Notes: a model not told the origin generated them from the letters alone. A stretch of DNA of 49,938 bases from an uncultured Acidobacteriota bacterium (GCA_903832055.1 CAILAC010000006.1:1-49938), one strand, 5' to 3'. Counted from the first letter of the stretch, positions 1 through 9,417 are shown. Numbers and translations are program-made.

Positions 1-75
1 CCTCACTCCAGCCTGAAAGCGCTCACGCCCGATCAGGTATACTTCAACCGCCTGCCAGAAGCCGTGGCAGCCTAA
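1..75 (+). CDS. IS3-like transposase, C-terminal 24 codons (partial)
   Basis: Frame 1 is open from the window edge to a TAA at 73-75. It encodes a tail reading PHSSL..LTPDQVYF..LPE, which is the typical C-terminal end of the DDE integrase-core transposases of IS3-type elements (the pattern 'RPHSSL..-TPxEVYF'). Only the extreme C-terminus is present, so the catalytic DDE residues and the family subgroup cannot be checked. An IS-end-like sequence follows to about 139. The rest of the element lies outside the window. The identification rests on a short but characteristic motif; the exact family is uncertain. Confidence 0.6.
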   Translation, partial: PHSSLKALTPDQVYFNRLPEAVAA

Positions 76-139
76 ACAGAGAACAAGAACTTCCACCTAA
101 GAAACAGCAAAAACTGTCCGAACAACCGGGACCACCTCA
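1..139 (+). mobile_element. Right end of an insertion sequence (IS3-like) inserted in a receptor gene
   Basis: After the transposase stop at 75 there are about 64 non-coding bases ending in CTGTCCGAAC then AACCGGGACCACCTCA (positions 114-139). Read from the outside this end begins TGAGGTGGTCCCGG, and the 5'-TG terminus is typical of IS3-family inverted repeats. Homology to the receptor paralogue at 35673-39206 begins immediately beyond 139: T-F-N-V-K-D-M here against T-Y-A-G-K-D-V there. The boundary between IS and receptor gene is therefore fixed to within a few bases. The left inverted repeat and the target duplication lie outside the window. Confidence 0.6.
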
Positions 140-1883
140 GACCTTCAACGTGAAGGACATGGTCAGCAAGGTGCACAAGAGCCACAGCCTGAAGTTTGGT
201 GGTCAGGTAACCCGACTGGCGTATCTGGACGCGCCGACGTGGGATGCAGAGCCCTCCTACAACTTCAACAACATGTGGGACTTCCTGAACGATGCCCCGC
301 AGTTGGAGAGCATTACCGCCGATCCGCGCACTGGCCAGCCTTCTGAATTCCGCAAGGATGACCGCCAGAACGTCTTCGCACTCTTCGTTCAAGATGACTG
401 GAAAGTGCGTCCGAACCTGACCGTCAACGCCGGCCTCCGCTGGGAGTACTTCGGCGGCATGACCGAGAAGAAGGGCAACGAGCCGAACGTACGCCTCGGG
501 CAGGGCTCTTCCATCCTTACCGACCTGTACATCAAGCTGGGTGGTTCGCAGGTGAACCCTCCCAAGTTCAACTTCGGTCCGCAGATTGGCTTTGCGTGGA
601 GTCCTGTGAAGTACCAGAACCGTCTCGTGGTTCGCGGCGGCGCTGGTATCGGCTTCAGCGGGCTTGAGCAGGCCATCACCACGAACACCCGTAACAATCC
701 GCCGTACCTGGCCAACGGTTCAAGCCTGGTCGGCGATCAGATTCTGTATGGCGCCGCCAGCAATATCTACCAGGCTGGTGGATTGCCGGCCAACCCGAAC
801 ATGATCACCAGCTTCAATGCAGCCAACCTGCCCACCAACGGCATCCCCACGGGAATCACCGGTTTGCCGGCGAACCTGCCGACTGCCTACGTCTACCGGT
901 ACTCGCTGGAAGGGCAGTATGACCTTGGCCACCAGTGGGTTGCCACGGTCGGGTACCAGGGAAGCAAGGGGCGGCACCTGCCGCTGCAAAACAACCTGAA
1001 CAACGAACTGGCACCGGCAATTCTTGCTGGACAAATCGCCTTCAACCCAATCGTCAACTACATTGACTGGTACGAGGGAACGGGTCACTCGAACTTCAAT
1101 TCGATTCTCCTCGAAGTTCGTCACCAGTTTGCTCACACGTTTGAAGCGGACGCCCAATATCGCCTGGCGAAGTCCACCGATGACGGCTCCGGCCCCTACA
1201 CCACAACCGATTACCAGTTCCTGCCCGGCTACAACCACGGACCGTCTGACTTTGACTCCCGTCAGATGTTCAAGGTGTTTGGCGTGTGGTCACCTGTAAT
1301 CTTCCACGGCGAACAGGGCTGGTTGGAAAAGGCAGTTGGCGGCTGGACGCTCAGCCCCATCTTCAACCTCCACTCTGGCTTCCCGTTCAACCCCACCTAC
1401 GGCGGAATCGGCTGCAACGCCTTCTACCAGAACAGCGGAAACTGCAACATGCGTCCGGCTGCTTACACGGGTGGAGCGGGCAGCAAACAGAGCACGGATT
1501 CCTTCAAGACCGCTGCCGGCCACTTCCCTAAGGGTGGCACCGCGTACTTCACGCCTCCTGCGGTTGTGAATGGCCAGGCATGGACCACCGACGTTGCACC
1601 CACTCCCAGCGCGCTTCCGCAGACCCCGGGAATTGACCGCAACGCATTTGTTGGTCCTCGCTACTCTGACCTTGATCTGGCCATGACCAAGGCTTTCGGC
1701 CTTCCCACCATGAAGGTGCTTGGGGAGAACGCCCGCCTCGAAATCCGCGCCAATGCCTTTAACCTCTTCAACAAGCTGAACCTGACCAACGTCGATACCG
1801 GCATCACTGATTCGACTTTTGGCCGGGCCAACAACGTACTCGGATCCCGAACGGTAGAAGTGGAAGCTCACTTCAAGTTCTAA
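140..1883 (+). pseudogene. Oar-like TonB-dependent receptor, 3' half only (5' part removed by IS insertion)
   Basis: The product is the C-terminal beta-barrel portion of an outer-membrane TonB-dependent/Oar-like receptor. It aligns closely with the second half (from about residue 573 of 1177) of the intact paralogue at 35673-39206: shared stretches include YNFNNMWD.LNDAP, GLR.EYFG.M.EK, RNNPPYLA and the terminal aromatic residue (HFKF) used for barrel insertion. The plug and N-terminal carboxypeptidase-regulatory domain are missing because IS sequence begins immediately upstream. The frame stays open back into the IS end; the first usable starts are GTG at 150 or ATG at 159, neither with a clear ribosome-binding site nor a signal peptide. 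The remaining product could not be exported, so it is most likely a dead fragment. If the upstream half survives beyond the IS, the gene is a simple disruption. Confidence 0.8.
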
Positions 1884-1953
1884 TCCGGGGTCAACCTCAA
1901 CCTGCCCGGGGGCATCCCTCCGGGCAGCTCAACCGATGCCTTCCTGACCGTCG

Positions 1954-1998
1954 GCGATGCGCCCTTCGCACGGGCTGCATCGCCGGCGGATTTTCTAT
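1954..1998 (+). terminator. Probable rho-independent terminator after the receptor fragment
   Basis: GCGATGCGCCC (1954-1964) pairs with GGGC-T-GCATCGC (1972-1983), with one bulged T, and TTTTCT follows at 1991-1996. A second GC-rich hairpin (about 1902-1912 with 1916-1927) lies just before it, immediately after the receptor stop. Confidence 0.6.
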
Positions 1999-2047
1999 TA
2001 GAGTGGAAGCGGGCGCAAGCAGTCACAGCCCGGCGCCGAAAGGAACG

Positions 2048-3226
2048 ATGCGAGTCTCCCAGCCGAATCGAATGCGATGGAGAGTGGGGATTGCTGTGGT
2101 GGCGATTGCGCTGCTGCCGCCCGCATCCCGGGTTGCACCGGCACAGGTCGCAAGGGGCGCGGCGCACTCGGGGCAAAGTTCCTCTGGCAATTTTCAGTCT
2201 CTGGCGGCAAGGGCTGCGGCGGCCCGCGACGCGGACAAACTCGACGAAGCGGTGAGCCTTTTTCGCAAGGCTCTCGCGCTGCGTCCCAACTGGGTTGAGG
2301 GCTGGTGGTCGGTGGGCACCCTTGAATACGATCGCAATCAATACGCCGCCGCCGCGCAGGCCCTGCAGCGCATGTTGCCGCTCGCGCCCAAAGATGGAAC
2401 GGCCCGCGTAATGCTGGGGCTTTGCGAGTTCGAGTTGGGCCAGGACAAAGCCGCCCTCGTGCACCTGCAGCAAGGCCGCAGCATGGGCGTCGCCAACGAC
2501 CCGCAGTTGCAGCAGGTTGCCATCTTTCACGAGGGTGTCTTGCTGTTGCGCGCCGGGCAATACAAGCAGGCCCAGACAACTTTCAACGCAGTATGCAAGA
2601 CCGATACCGCAGACGATGAGGTACTGGATGGGCTCGGGCGTGCCGTGCTGCGACGCGCTCCCGGAACCCAGGAGGATGCGCAGACCAAGTGGCTGGTGCG
2701 GCGCGTGGGCAAAGCCGCGTGCTTGAATGCGGAAAAGAAATATGAGGATGCCGGACGTCTCTATGAGGACATCCTCACGGAGTTTCCCAATTTTGCCAAC
2801 CTGCACTACGCTTACGGAGTGATGCTGGTCAGTGCGAACCAACTGCCTGCCGCCGTGGAGCAATTCAAACTGCAGATTGCCCAGGATGAAGCGAATGTCG
2901 CGGCCCGTCTCGAAATAGCAGCGAACCTCTACAAAGTGGATTCTGCCGCGGCTTTGCCCTACGCGCAGCAGGCCGTAGCCCTGAGTCCGCAACTCCCGTT
3001 CGCACACTACCTTCTGGGTCTTCTGCTGCTCGACACAGACGATTTCGCAAAGGCGATTCCGGAGCTGGAAATTGCCGCGCAGACCTTTCCGAAAGAGAAG
3101 AAGGTTTTTTTCGCGCTGGGCTCTGCGTACTCACGCGCTGGGCGGCGGCAGGATGCGGCAAACGCACGCGCAGTCTTTGAGCGTTTGAATGTTGAGACAC
3201 CTGCGGAGACAACGCCGGCATACTAA
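2048..3226 (+). CDS. Secreted/periplasmic tetratricopeptide-repeat protein
   Basis: This is a TPR protein of 392 residues. The ATG at 2048 is preferred over the upstream GTG at 2003 because GAAAGGA sits 3-4 bases before it and it begins directly with a Sec signal peptide (MRVSQ...VGIAVVAIALLPPASRVAPAQ). The mature part is a series of 34-residue helical repeats, visible as A..LDEAVSLFRKALALRPNW, QYAAAAQALQRMLPLAPKD, KYEDAGRLYEDILTEFPNF and DFAKAIPELEIAAQTFPKE. Such repeats make protein-protein contacts; no catalytic domain is present. It ends only 20 bases from the convergent CRTAC1 gene, with no terminator between them. TPR and CRTAC1 genes lie side by side elsewhere in this window too, which suggests a functional link (inference). 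Its partner is unknown. Confidence 0.85.
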   Translation: MRVSQPNRMRWRVGIAVVAIALLPPASRVAPAQVARGAAHSGQSSSGNFQSLAARAAAARDADKLDEAVSLFRKALALRPNWVEGWWSVGTLEYDRNQYAAAAQALQRMLPLAPKDGTARVMLGLCEFELGQDKAALVHLQQGRSMGVANDPQLQQVAIFHEGVLLLRAGQYKQAQTTFNAVCKTDTADDEVLDGLGRAVLRRAPGTQEDAQTKWLVRRVGKAACLNAEKKYEDAGRLYEDILTEFPNFANLHYAYGVMLVSANQLPAAVEQFKLQIAQDEANVAARLEIAANLYKVDSAAALPYAQQAVALSPQLPFAHYLLGLLLLDTDDFAKAIPELEIAAQTFPKEKKVFFALGSAYSRAGRRQDAANARAVFERLNVETPAETTPAY

Positions 3227-3246
3227 AGCCTGCATTGATTGCGCGA

Positions 3247-5001
3247 CTACTTCGCCGGCTCTTCGATGGAGAGGATGCGGTCGACTTCCTGATTCGCAAG
3301 GACCTGCCGAATGCCGCTGGGCCAGCGGATTTCAATCTCCCGGATGCGATTGTTTTTGCCCAGGCCAAAGTGCACGCGAGGGTCGCTTGACGAAGCGTAG
3401 CCGACGGCGGTGGTGACTTCATTCCACTGCACTGAGCCATCTTCGGCTGTGATTTTGATCTGCGCGCCGATCGCCATGCGGTTGCTTCTGGTGCCGCTCA
3501 GCTTCAGCAGAATCCAGTGATTGCCCGTCTCGGACACATTGTGGAACAACTCGGCGGGGCCATTGAGAACGGATACCACCATGTCGATGCGGCCGGTGTT
3601 GAAGATGTCTCCGAAGGCCACCCCGCGATGCGCGGCCTCGCGCTGAAAATCAGCTCCAGCCTGTGCGCTCACATCCTGAAATCTACCCTGCCCAACGTTT
3701 TGAAAGATGGTGTTCGGCTCGCCATAGCGCCGCGCAGGATTTGCTTCGGCGATGTTGTCCATGACATTTGCGCGGGCGACAAAAAGATCTTTCCAGCCAT
3801 CGTTATCCAAGTCCGCAAAACCGTTGCCCCAGCCGGACATGTCGGTGGTCTTTCCGAGTCCATCCGCCACCGTCATATCGACGAATTCGCCTTTGCCAGA
3901 GTTGATGTTCAGCGGAAATCCTTCACGCTCCACCGCCGTATACCAGATGTCGGGCAGGCCATCATTGTTGACATCGCGGAAGTCCGCTCCCATGCTGGAA
4001 AGCGCCGCGCCGTCAGCGGAATATGCCACGCCCGCCGCCACGCCGACCTCTTCAAACTTTTTGCCGCGCACATTGTGGAGGAGAAAGTTCGGCGTTGTGT
4101 CGTTGGCAACAAAGGCATCCATGAAACCATCCCCGTCATAGTCGGCAAAGGTGACGCTCATGCCCTTCCCGTAGAGGTGGGCGATGCCGGTTTCTTCCGA
4201 GACGTCGGTGAATGTTCCATCGCCGTTGTTGCGATAGAGCGTGTTGTGCAGCGGGGCGTAGAGGCGGGGATGGCAGAAGCCGCGCACACCGTCTTTCAGA
4301 TAACAGACAGGGTCCTTGTTGACTTCCCACTTGCAGTAGTTGACGACGAAGAGGTCTAGCTTGCCGTCGTTGTTGTAGTCGAACCATCCGGCGCCGACGG
4401 ACCACATTTTCTTACCATCGAGGGTGGCGCCCTGCAGTCCGGCTTTTGCGGTGACGTCAGCGAAAGTGCCGTCGCCGTTGTTGTGGAAGAGTTGATTGCC
4501 GCCGACGTTCGCGAGGAAAATGTCTGGCCGGCCATCGTTGTCGTAGTCGCCTACGGCAACACCGCTGCCGTAGCCCGCGCCTGCAACGCCGGCCTTCTCC
4601 GTAACATCGGTAAATGTTCCATCGTGATTGTTGTGGAAGAGGCGATTCCAGTAGACAGGTGAATCTTTGATAAGTGACGGAAGGGCTGCGCCACCGACAA
4701 GGTAGATATCCAGATAGCCGTCGCCGTCGTAGTCCAGCAGTGCAACGCCAGCGACCATGGTTTGCGGTTGATTCTTGTTTTCGGTGCTGGCGGTCGCGGT
4801 GACATATCGCAGACCGGCCTTTGCTGCTATCTCCTCAAAGCGGATGGCGCTTTGCGGCGCAGTGCTTTGCGGAGCCACCGAAGCCGACTGCTGCGCATGG
4901 GCGTGCCCCGTCAGCGACAAAAGCACAGCCACAATCGTCGGCCAGTGCCGGTTGCGCTTGCGAGCCCCACATTTGCGAGGAGTGAACACAGCTGTATCCA
5001 C
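3247..5001 (-). CDS. Secreted CRTAC1-type FG-GAP / ASPIC-UnbV repeat protein
   Basis: A 584-residue exported beta-propeller protein. The N-terminus has a basic stretch and a signal peptide ending ..SLTGHAHA. At least six Ca-binding-like blade motifs follow: LLDYDGDGYLDIYLV, VGDYDNDGRPDIFLA, WFDYNNDGKLDLFVV, FADYDGDGFMDAFVA, FRDVNNDGLPDIWY and FADLDNDGWKDLFVA. The C-terminus is an ASPIC/UnbV domain (NHWILLKL.G..SNR..IGA......VHFGLG......I.I.WPSG). The molecular role of this family in bacteria is not established; extracellular adhesion or matrix binding is only a guess. The GTG start at 5001 touches the TAG stop of the LacI gene (5004-5002), so translation is probably coupled to it. Confidence 0.85.
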   Translation of the reverse strand: MDTAVFTPRKCGARKRNRHWPTIVAVLLSLTGHAHAQQSASVAPQSTAPQSAIRFEEIAAKAGLRYVTATASTENKNQPQTMVAGVALLDYDGDGYLDIYLVGGAALPSLIKDSPVYWNRLFHNNHDGTFTDVTEKAGVAGAGYGSGVAVGDYDNDGRPDIFLANVGGNQLFHNNGDGTFADVTAKAGLQGATLDGKKMWSVGAGWFDYNNDGKLDLFVVNYCKWEVNKDPVCYLKDGVRGFCHPRLYAPLHNTLYRNNGDGTFTDVSEETGIAHLYGKGMSVTFADYDGDGFMDAFVANDTTPNFLLHNVRGKKFEEVGVAAGVAYSADGAALSSMGADFRDVNNDGLPDIWYTAVEREGFPLNINSGKGEFVDMTVADGLGKTTDMSGWGNGFADLDNDGWKDLFVARANVMDNIAEANPARRYGEPNTIFQNVGQGRFQDVSAQAGADFQREAAHRGVAFGDIFNTGRIDMVVSVLNGPAELFHNVSETGNHWILLKLSGTRSNRMAIGAQIKITAEDGSVQWNEVTTAVGYASSSDPRVHFGLGKNNRIREIEIRWPSGIRQVLANQEVDRILSIEEPAK

Positions 5002-6096
5002 CTAATCCATAGCAACCGGCGGCGCGGAGTTGGCCTCGCCGGCAGGGTGTGCAGAGGTACCGGTAGCCGTTTTTGCAACATGGCCCGTGGACTTGCGCAC
5101 AATCAGTCTGGGATGAACCGTAATCGCCCCGGGATGCGGGTGTGGGAGCTCATCGCGAATCAGCGACAGCAGCGTTGTGGCGGCCACCTGGCCCATATTG
5201 CGCAATGGCTGATGGATGGTGGTGAGCGCCGGAGAATTTGTGGATGCGGCCAGCACGTCGTCAAAGCCCATCACCGAAATGTCTTTGGGCACGCGCAGCC
5301 CGGCCTCCCGCAATGCCAGAATTGCGCCAATTGCCGTCATGTCATTGAAGGCGAAGATTGCCGAGAAGGGACGGTTGCGCTTCAGCAACTCCTGGGTAAT
5401 TTCCATGCCCGGCTCGGGCCCCGGATCGGGCCGCTGCAATTGCACCACAAGCGAAGGATCAACGTGCATGTCCAGCGCCTGCGCCATATCCACAATTGCC
5501 TGCCATCGGGGGTTCGTGTCCGAACTGAAACTCTGACCTTTGATGAACGCAATCTGCCTGTGCCCCAGCGACTTCAGATGCCACAGGGCCAGGTGTGCCG
5601 CCGTGTCGTGGTGCAGCTCAATGTTGATGACGCCTTCGCGCCGCTGATGTCCAGAGACTGACACGACAGGAACCGGCAGCTCCGCCTCAATGTGCGAGTC
5701 GACGGCGATGATGCCCTCCACCGATCGGGCCAGCATCATGTGCGGATAGCCCTCAAGCAGATCGTTGCGATGCCGATGGCTCACGACAAAGTAGAAAAAG
5801 CCATCCTTGAGCAGCTCATCCTCGATGCCGCTCAAGACCGCTGTCGAGTAGCCCTCGCTGATTTCCGGAACAATCACGCCAATCGTGTAGCTTCGCTTCT
5901 GCCTCAAGCTGCGAGCGACGGAGTTTGCCTGGTAACCGTGCAGCGCCGCAGCATGCAGAACGCGTTGCTGGGTCTCTTCAGCAATGCGGTGCGCAGCCCC
6001 CTCGCCATTGACAATGCGGGATACCGTGGACTGTGAAAGTTGCAGCAGTGCCGCCAGCTCTTTCAGCGTGATTTGTGTGCGTATCTTTTTCAGCAC
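5002..6096 (-). CDS. LacI-family transcriptional regulator
   Basis: A 364-residue repressor with the LacI layout. The N-terminal helix-turn-helix is at about residues 9-30 (TLKELAALLQLSQSTVSRIVNG), followed by the hinge region and a periplasmic-binding-protein-like effector domain (IGVIVPEI.., SVEGIIAVDS, FAFNDMTAIGAILALREAGLRVPKDISVMGFDD, LTTIHQP). Start is GTG at 6096 with AGGA close upstream. It lies 199 bases after the GH144 gene on the same strand and directly before a CRTAC1 gene. Context suggests that it responds to a sugar released by the adjacent glycosidases and controls them. Two CG-centred palindromes in the GH39/GH3 divergent region are good operator candidates. The effector is unknown. 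Confidence 0.93.
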   Translation of the reverse strand: MLKKIRTQITLKELAALLQLSQSTVSRIVNGEGAAHRIAEETQQRVLHAAALHGYQANSVARSLRQKRSYTIGVIVPEISEGYSTAVLSGIEDELLKDGFFYFVVSHRHRNDLLEGYPHMMLARSVEGIIAVDSHIEAELPVPVVSVSGHQRREGVINIELHHDTAAHLALWHLKSLGHRQIAFIKGQSFSSDTNPRWQAIVDMAQALDMHVDPSLVVQLQRPDPGPEPGMEITQELLKRNRPFSAIFAFNDMTAIGAILALREAGLRVPKDISVMGFDDVLAASTNSPALTTIHQPLRNMGQVAATTLLSLIRDELPHPHPGAITVHPRLIVRKSTGHVAKTATGTSAHPAGEANSAPPVAMD

Positions 6097-6295
6097 GTTC
6101 CTGCGTCCGGCGGACTCGCGGGGCGGAAAGTCGCCTCTGTCCGGGTTGGGTGCGGGCTTCGTCCCCTGGGGGATGAGGACAAGCCGGGTTCAATGCATCG
6201 GTCCCGTGAACGGTGGGGGAATATCCTGGCAGCCGATTACTTCTAGCGGCATTATCCTCTTCGCGGCCAGCACACGTCCACGTCAGTTTCAACCC

Positions 6296-7618
6296 TCAGG
6301 CCTTGCTGGTAAATCCAGCCTTGGCCATGGCCTGGCTGCACTCCTGGTTGCGCATAAATGTTTCCCACACGAACGAGGAGCGCAGGTTCTCCGCCATGAG
6401 CACGGAGATGCCCTGGTCAATGCCCAGCACATCGGGGTCGTACCAGTTTGCAGCCGGGTGGAAGCAGTCCACAAAGCCGTATCGCCCCCACGCCTGCTTG
6501 CCCCATTTCGCTTGCATCGCCTTGAGGACAGAGATGCACTCAACGGGAAGAAACGCCAGCGACCCCGCAGCCGCGGAAGGCACAACACTGCCGTCCAGCG
6601 GACCCTGCGCCGGAGGACCACCCCATGCAGTGTAGCCGCCCTGGTAGTCGGACGCGGTGATGCCCCAGAACTCCTCGTTGTACCAATTCGGGTAGGAGAG
6701 GCAGAAGGCCTTGTGCGCCCTGGTTGCCGTCACCGAGTTGGTGAAGTAGTTCGCATAGGCGTCCCGCTTGTTGCGGAAGTCGTACCAGGCATGCGAATAC
6801 TGGTGCGTGAAGAGCGGGTCGTTGCCGCTGATGAAGTCATAGCCCTTGTAATGAATCACCGGGCGCTCAAAGTGGCTCCAGAACTCCGGGGCAACCGGAT
6901 GAGTAGGCGAACCAATTGCGAGAAGGTAAATCATCATGAGCTCGCAATACTTGTCCCAGCGGGAATCCAGAAAGCCTTTATCGGGATGCCAGCCCATTGA
7001 AAAGGTCTTGCCCCCGTTCAGCATCCACGGCCAATCCACACGCTGGTAAATCTGCTGGGCCAGGCTGTGGATTCGCGGGTCGTCAAAGTAGGCGCGAGCC
7101 GTCAGCACACCGCAAAGCAGCAGCGCGGTATCGATGGACGACAACTCAACCCCATCCACGCGCTTGCCGGTTTCAATATCGCTGAAGTGGTAGAAGAAGC
7201 CATGGACTTCCGGGAATTGGTTCAGGTGCCAGTCCAGTGTTGTGCGTACGCGCTCCACCACCTGCGCGTGCGGCAGGTAGCCGCGGTGATCTGCGATGCA
7301 AAGGGCCGTCAGGCCAAACCCCGTGGCCGCGATGCTGGCCATTCGGCGGGGATCGCGAGCGCCTGCCAAATCGTTCCGCGCGCGATCGAGAACCTGGCCG
7401 GTGAGCGGGCTGGCCTGCTCCCAGAAGAAGAGGCATCCCTGCCGCTCCAGGTCGTCGAGGAATGCCTGATCGCCCTGGCTCAGCGGGATTTTGGTGGTCT
7501 CAAGGCCAAACGCGCACCCTTCCAGGCCCAGCGCGCACCCGGCGGTTGCACCCAGGGCCAGCAGCATCTCTCGCCGGTTCAGTTGGGGCAGGGCATTTGA
7601 ACTCTTCGAACGTATCAT
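6296..7618 (-). CDS. Glycoamylase-like (GH144-type) secreted beta-glucanase
   Basis: The 440-residue protein belongs to the 'glycoamylase' (COG5368/PF10091) family. Family motifs visible are FFYHFSDIETGKR..GVELSSIDTALLL, WDKY.ELMMIYLLAIGSPTHPV, PLFTHQYSHAWYDFRN, NSVTATRAHKAFC and WGITASDYQGGYTAWGGPP..GPLDGSVVPSAAAGSL. Characterised members of GH144 are endo-beta-1,2-glucanases; that this one has the same substrate is inferred from family only. The N-terminus has a twin-arginine signal (NRREMLLALGATAGCAL..) with a possible lipobox at the first or second Cys, so it is likely exported and perhaps lipid-anchored. It overlaps the upstream GH39 gene by ATGA (7615-7618), which indicates co-translation. 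Confidence 0.85.
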   Translation of the reverse strand: MIRSKSSNALPQLNRREMLLALGATAGCALGLEGCAFGLETTKIPLSQGDQAFLDDLERQGCLFFWEQASPLTGQVLDRARNDLAGARDPRRMASIAATGFGLTALCIADHRGYLPHAQVVERVRTTLDWHLNQFPEVHGFFYHFSDIETGKRVDGVELSSIDTALLLCGVLTARAYFDDPRIHSLAQQIYQRVDWPWMLNGGKTFSMGWHPDKGFLDSRWDKYCELMMIYLLAIGSPTHPVAPEFWSHFERPVIHYKGYDFISGNDPLFTHQYSHAWYDFRNKRDAYANYFTNSVTATRAHKAFCLSYPNWYNEEFWGITASDYQGGYTAWGGPPAQGPLDGSVVPSAAAGSLAFLPVECISVLKAMQAKWGKQAWGRYGFVDCFHPAANWYDPDVLGIDQGISVLMAENLRSSFVWETFMRNQECSQAMAKAGFTSKA

Positions 7619-9135
7619 CGGACTTTCACCTCCACGACCGCCAGTCCATTCACCGGCAGGGTCAGTTCCAACCTTCCCCCATCCAACCGCCGCTCTTCGG
7701 GCACCGGCAGGGCGGAAGCGCGATTCATGGCATCGACCTGCGCGGGGGTAGGGTAGCGGGGGCTCCCCTGGGCGCGGTAGGTGGGCATGGGGTTGCCGTG
7801 CGTCTCATCCACGCGCTGTATTTTCACCCGCGCGCCGGCCGGCACACCGTGAAAGACAAGGGTAACCGTCTGCGGCCCGGCCCCGTCCACCTTGTCCATA
7901 TCCACCAGATTCCAGGCGGCCACCACGAGCGTGCCGTCCTTGCGGCGGGTCACCAGCAGGTTCTCCGCCGGATTGGCCAGGCGCTCGTCGCCGAGGGTAT
8001 GCAGCAGCGCAAAGTCGTAATAGCTGGGCTTTCGGATGCGTCCGAGCGCTATCAGGCCAAACGTGCCGCTGAAGGGAGTCGGCGCCACACCGTTCTCCTC
8101 AAAGACATCGTCGAATGTCCACCAGGACATCTGCGTAACCGCCCCGTCGCACTGGGTGATGTCGCGCGCGAGGGCCGGGCCGACATACCAGTTGTCTCGT
8201 GCATTCAGCCGGTCGTAGCTGGGGACGTTCCACTCCGTCCACATCAGCGGCAAACCGGGCAGCGGGGAGGCGCCAATCTCCCCGTGGACCTTGCGAATCG
8301 CCCGGCAAACACGATCCCGCATGGGGATGTCCTCGTGTGTCCCGAAGTAGTCTTCCACGGAGTCATCGGCGTAGCCATGGGTGGAAACAAAATCTACGGG
8401 TACATGCTGTTTCGCCGCGTGATCCAGAAACTCGGGAATCCAGTGCGCGGCCGCGGTGGACGGCCCGCCAACGCGCAGCCGCGGGTTCACAGCTTTCAGA
8501 TCCCGCGCGGTATGGTCGTAGAGCTCAAAATACGTTGCCTGTTTGGGCTCACCCGCCCAGAAGTCGATGTTCGGCTCGTTCCAGACTTCGAAGTACCACT
8601 GCGCTACCTCGTCGATGCCGTAGCGGGCAACCAGGTGCTCGCCGAATGCCTGCATGAGCTTGTCCCAGCGCGCGTAGTCCTTTGGGGGGGCAACGTTCTG
8701 CTTGTACCAGAACGGGTGAATCGCTTCCCGCGCAGCAAGTTTGCGGGGCATGAAGCTGATTTCGACAAAGGGCCGTACTCCCTGCGCCAGCAGCCCATCG
8801 TAAATCTGGTCGACGTAGGAGAAGTTGAACTCCGGCGTTCCCTGCTCGTCTTCGTCGTAGACCCCCACTTCGTCGTGCAGGATTGCGTGGAAGCGAACGT
8901 AGCGGGTCCCGATCGCATCGTGAACGTCCTTCAGATCTTTGCGATAGTTTTCGCGCAAAGCGAGAACGGCGCGGCCAGAGCCGAAGACCTGCTCCCAGAA
9001 GTGGGGCAGCGGCGTAGCCGGGGATGCGGCATCTATCGAGAGCGCAGGGGTAGCCACTTGCTGGCTCCATGCCGGCAGATTTCCCGCAGCCAAGCTCAGG
9101 GAAAATCCAAAAGCGGCGGATCGCAACAGATTCAT
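7615..9135 (-). CDS. GH39-type glycosidase (beta-xylosidase family), secreted
   Basis: A 506-residue retaining glycosidase of clan GH-A. A signal peptide is present (MNLLRSAAFGFSLSLAAGNLPAWS). The acid/base glutamate is E187 in FEVWNEPNIDFW and the nucleophile is E301 in LMWTEWNVP. Other GH39 signatures are RYVRFHAILHD, FNFSYVDQIYDGLLAQGVRPFVEISFMP and the C-terminal beta-sandwich (about 415-506). Known GH39 members are mostly beta-xylosidases and alpha-L-iduronidases; xylosidase-like action is more likely in this setting. GGAG lies 7-8 bases before the ATG. The stop overlaps the GH144 start, so the order is GH39-GH144, then LacI-CRTAC1 after a 199-base gap. Confidence 0.88.
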   Translation of the reverse strand: MNLLRSAAFGFSLSLAAGNLPAWSQQVATPALSIDAASPATPLPHFWEQVFGSGRAVLALRENYRKDLKDVHDAIGTRYVRFHAILHDEVGVYDEDEQGTPEFNFSYVDQIYDGLLAQGVRPFVEISFMPRKLAAREAIHPFWYKQNVAPPKDYARWDKLMQAFGEHLVARYGIDEVAQWYFEVWNEPNIDFWAGEPKQATYFELYDHTARDLKAVNPRLRVGGPSTAAAHWIPEFLDHAAKQHVPVDFVSTHGYADDSVEDYFGTHEDIPMRDRVCRAIRKVHGEIGASPLPGLPLMWTEWNVPSYDRLNARDNWYVGPALARDITQCDGAVTQMSWWTFDDVFEENGVAPTPFSGTFGLIALGRIRKPSYYDFALLHTLGDERLANPAENLLVTRRKDGTLVVAAWNLVDMDKVDGAGPQTVTLVFHGVPAGARVKIQRVDETHGNPMPTYRAQGSPRYPTPAQVDAMNRASALPVPEERRLDGGRLELTLPVNGLAVVEVKVR

Positions 9136-9275
9136 GGAAGCAGCTCCAGGGTTTCATTCCGGCGGTTCCGGTTATGGGAAGGTTATCGCGCGCCCTTGCA
9201 GGAGGTCTGCAAATGGGGCATTGCAAACGGTGCCATGGGCGGAAACCTGCCACGGCAAACGGGCTTTGCCGAGGA

Positions 9276-9295
9276 TTGCACAATCGATTGCGCAA
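9276..9295. promoter_or_regulatory. Candidate LacI-family operator 1 in the GH39/GH3 divergent region
   Basis: TTGCACAATCGATTGCGCAA is a 20-base palindrome with one mismatched pair and a central CpG, the shape typical of LacI-family operators. It lies 141 bases before the GH39 start and 230 bases before the GH3 start. A shorter inverted repeat, GGCAAA-N5-TTTGCC, sits just left of it at 9254-9270. Confidence 0.55.
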
Positions 9296-9417
9296 GGCAA
9301 TTGAACCACGCTCCAACTTACCCTGTCAACCGCGCCTTTCGACTGGTCTCAGCGTCAATTCCAGCCGGGCCAGGATGTCCGCCGGCCCCCCGGTTGTCTC
9401 GCCTGGGCAACTTCCAT

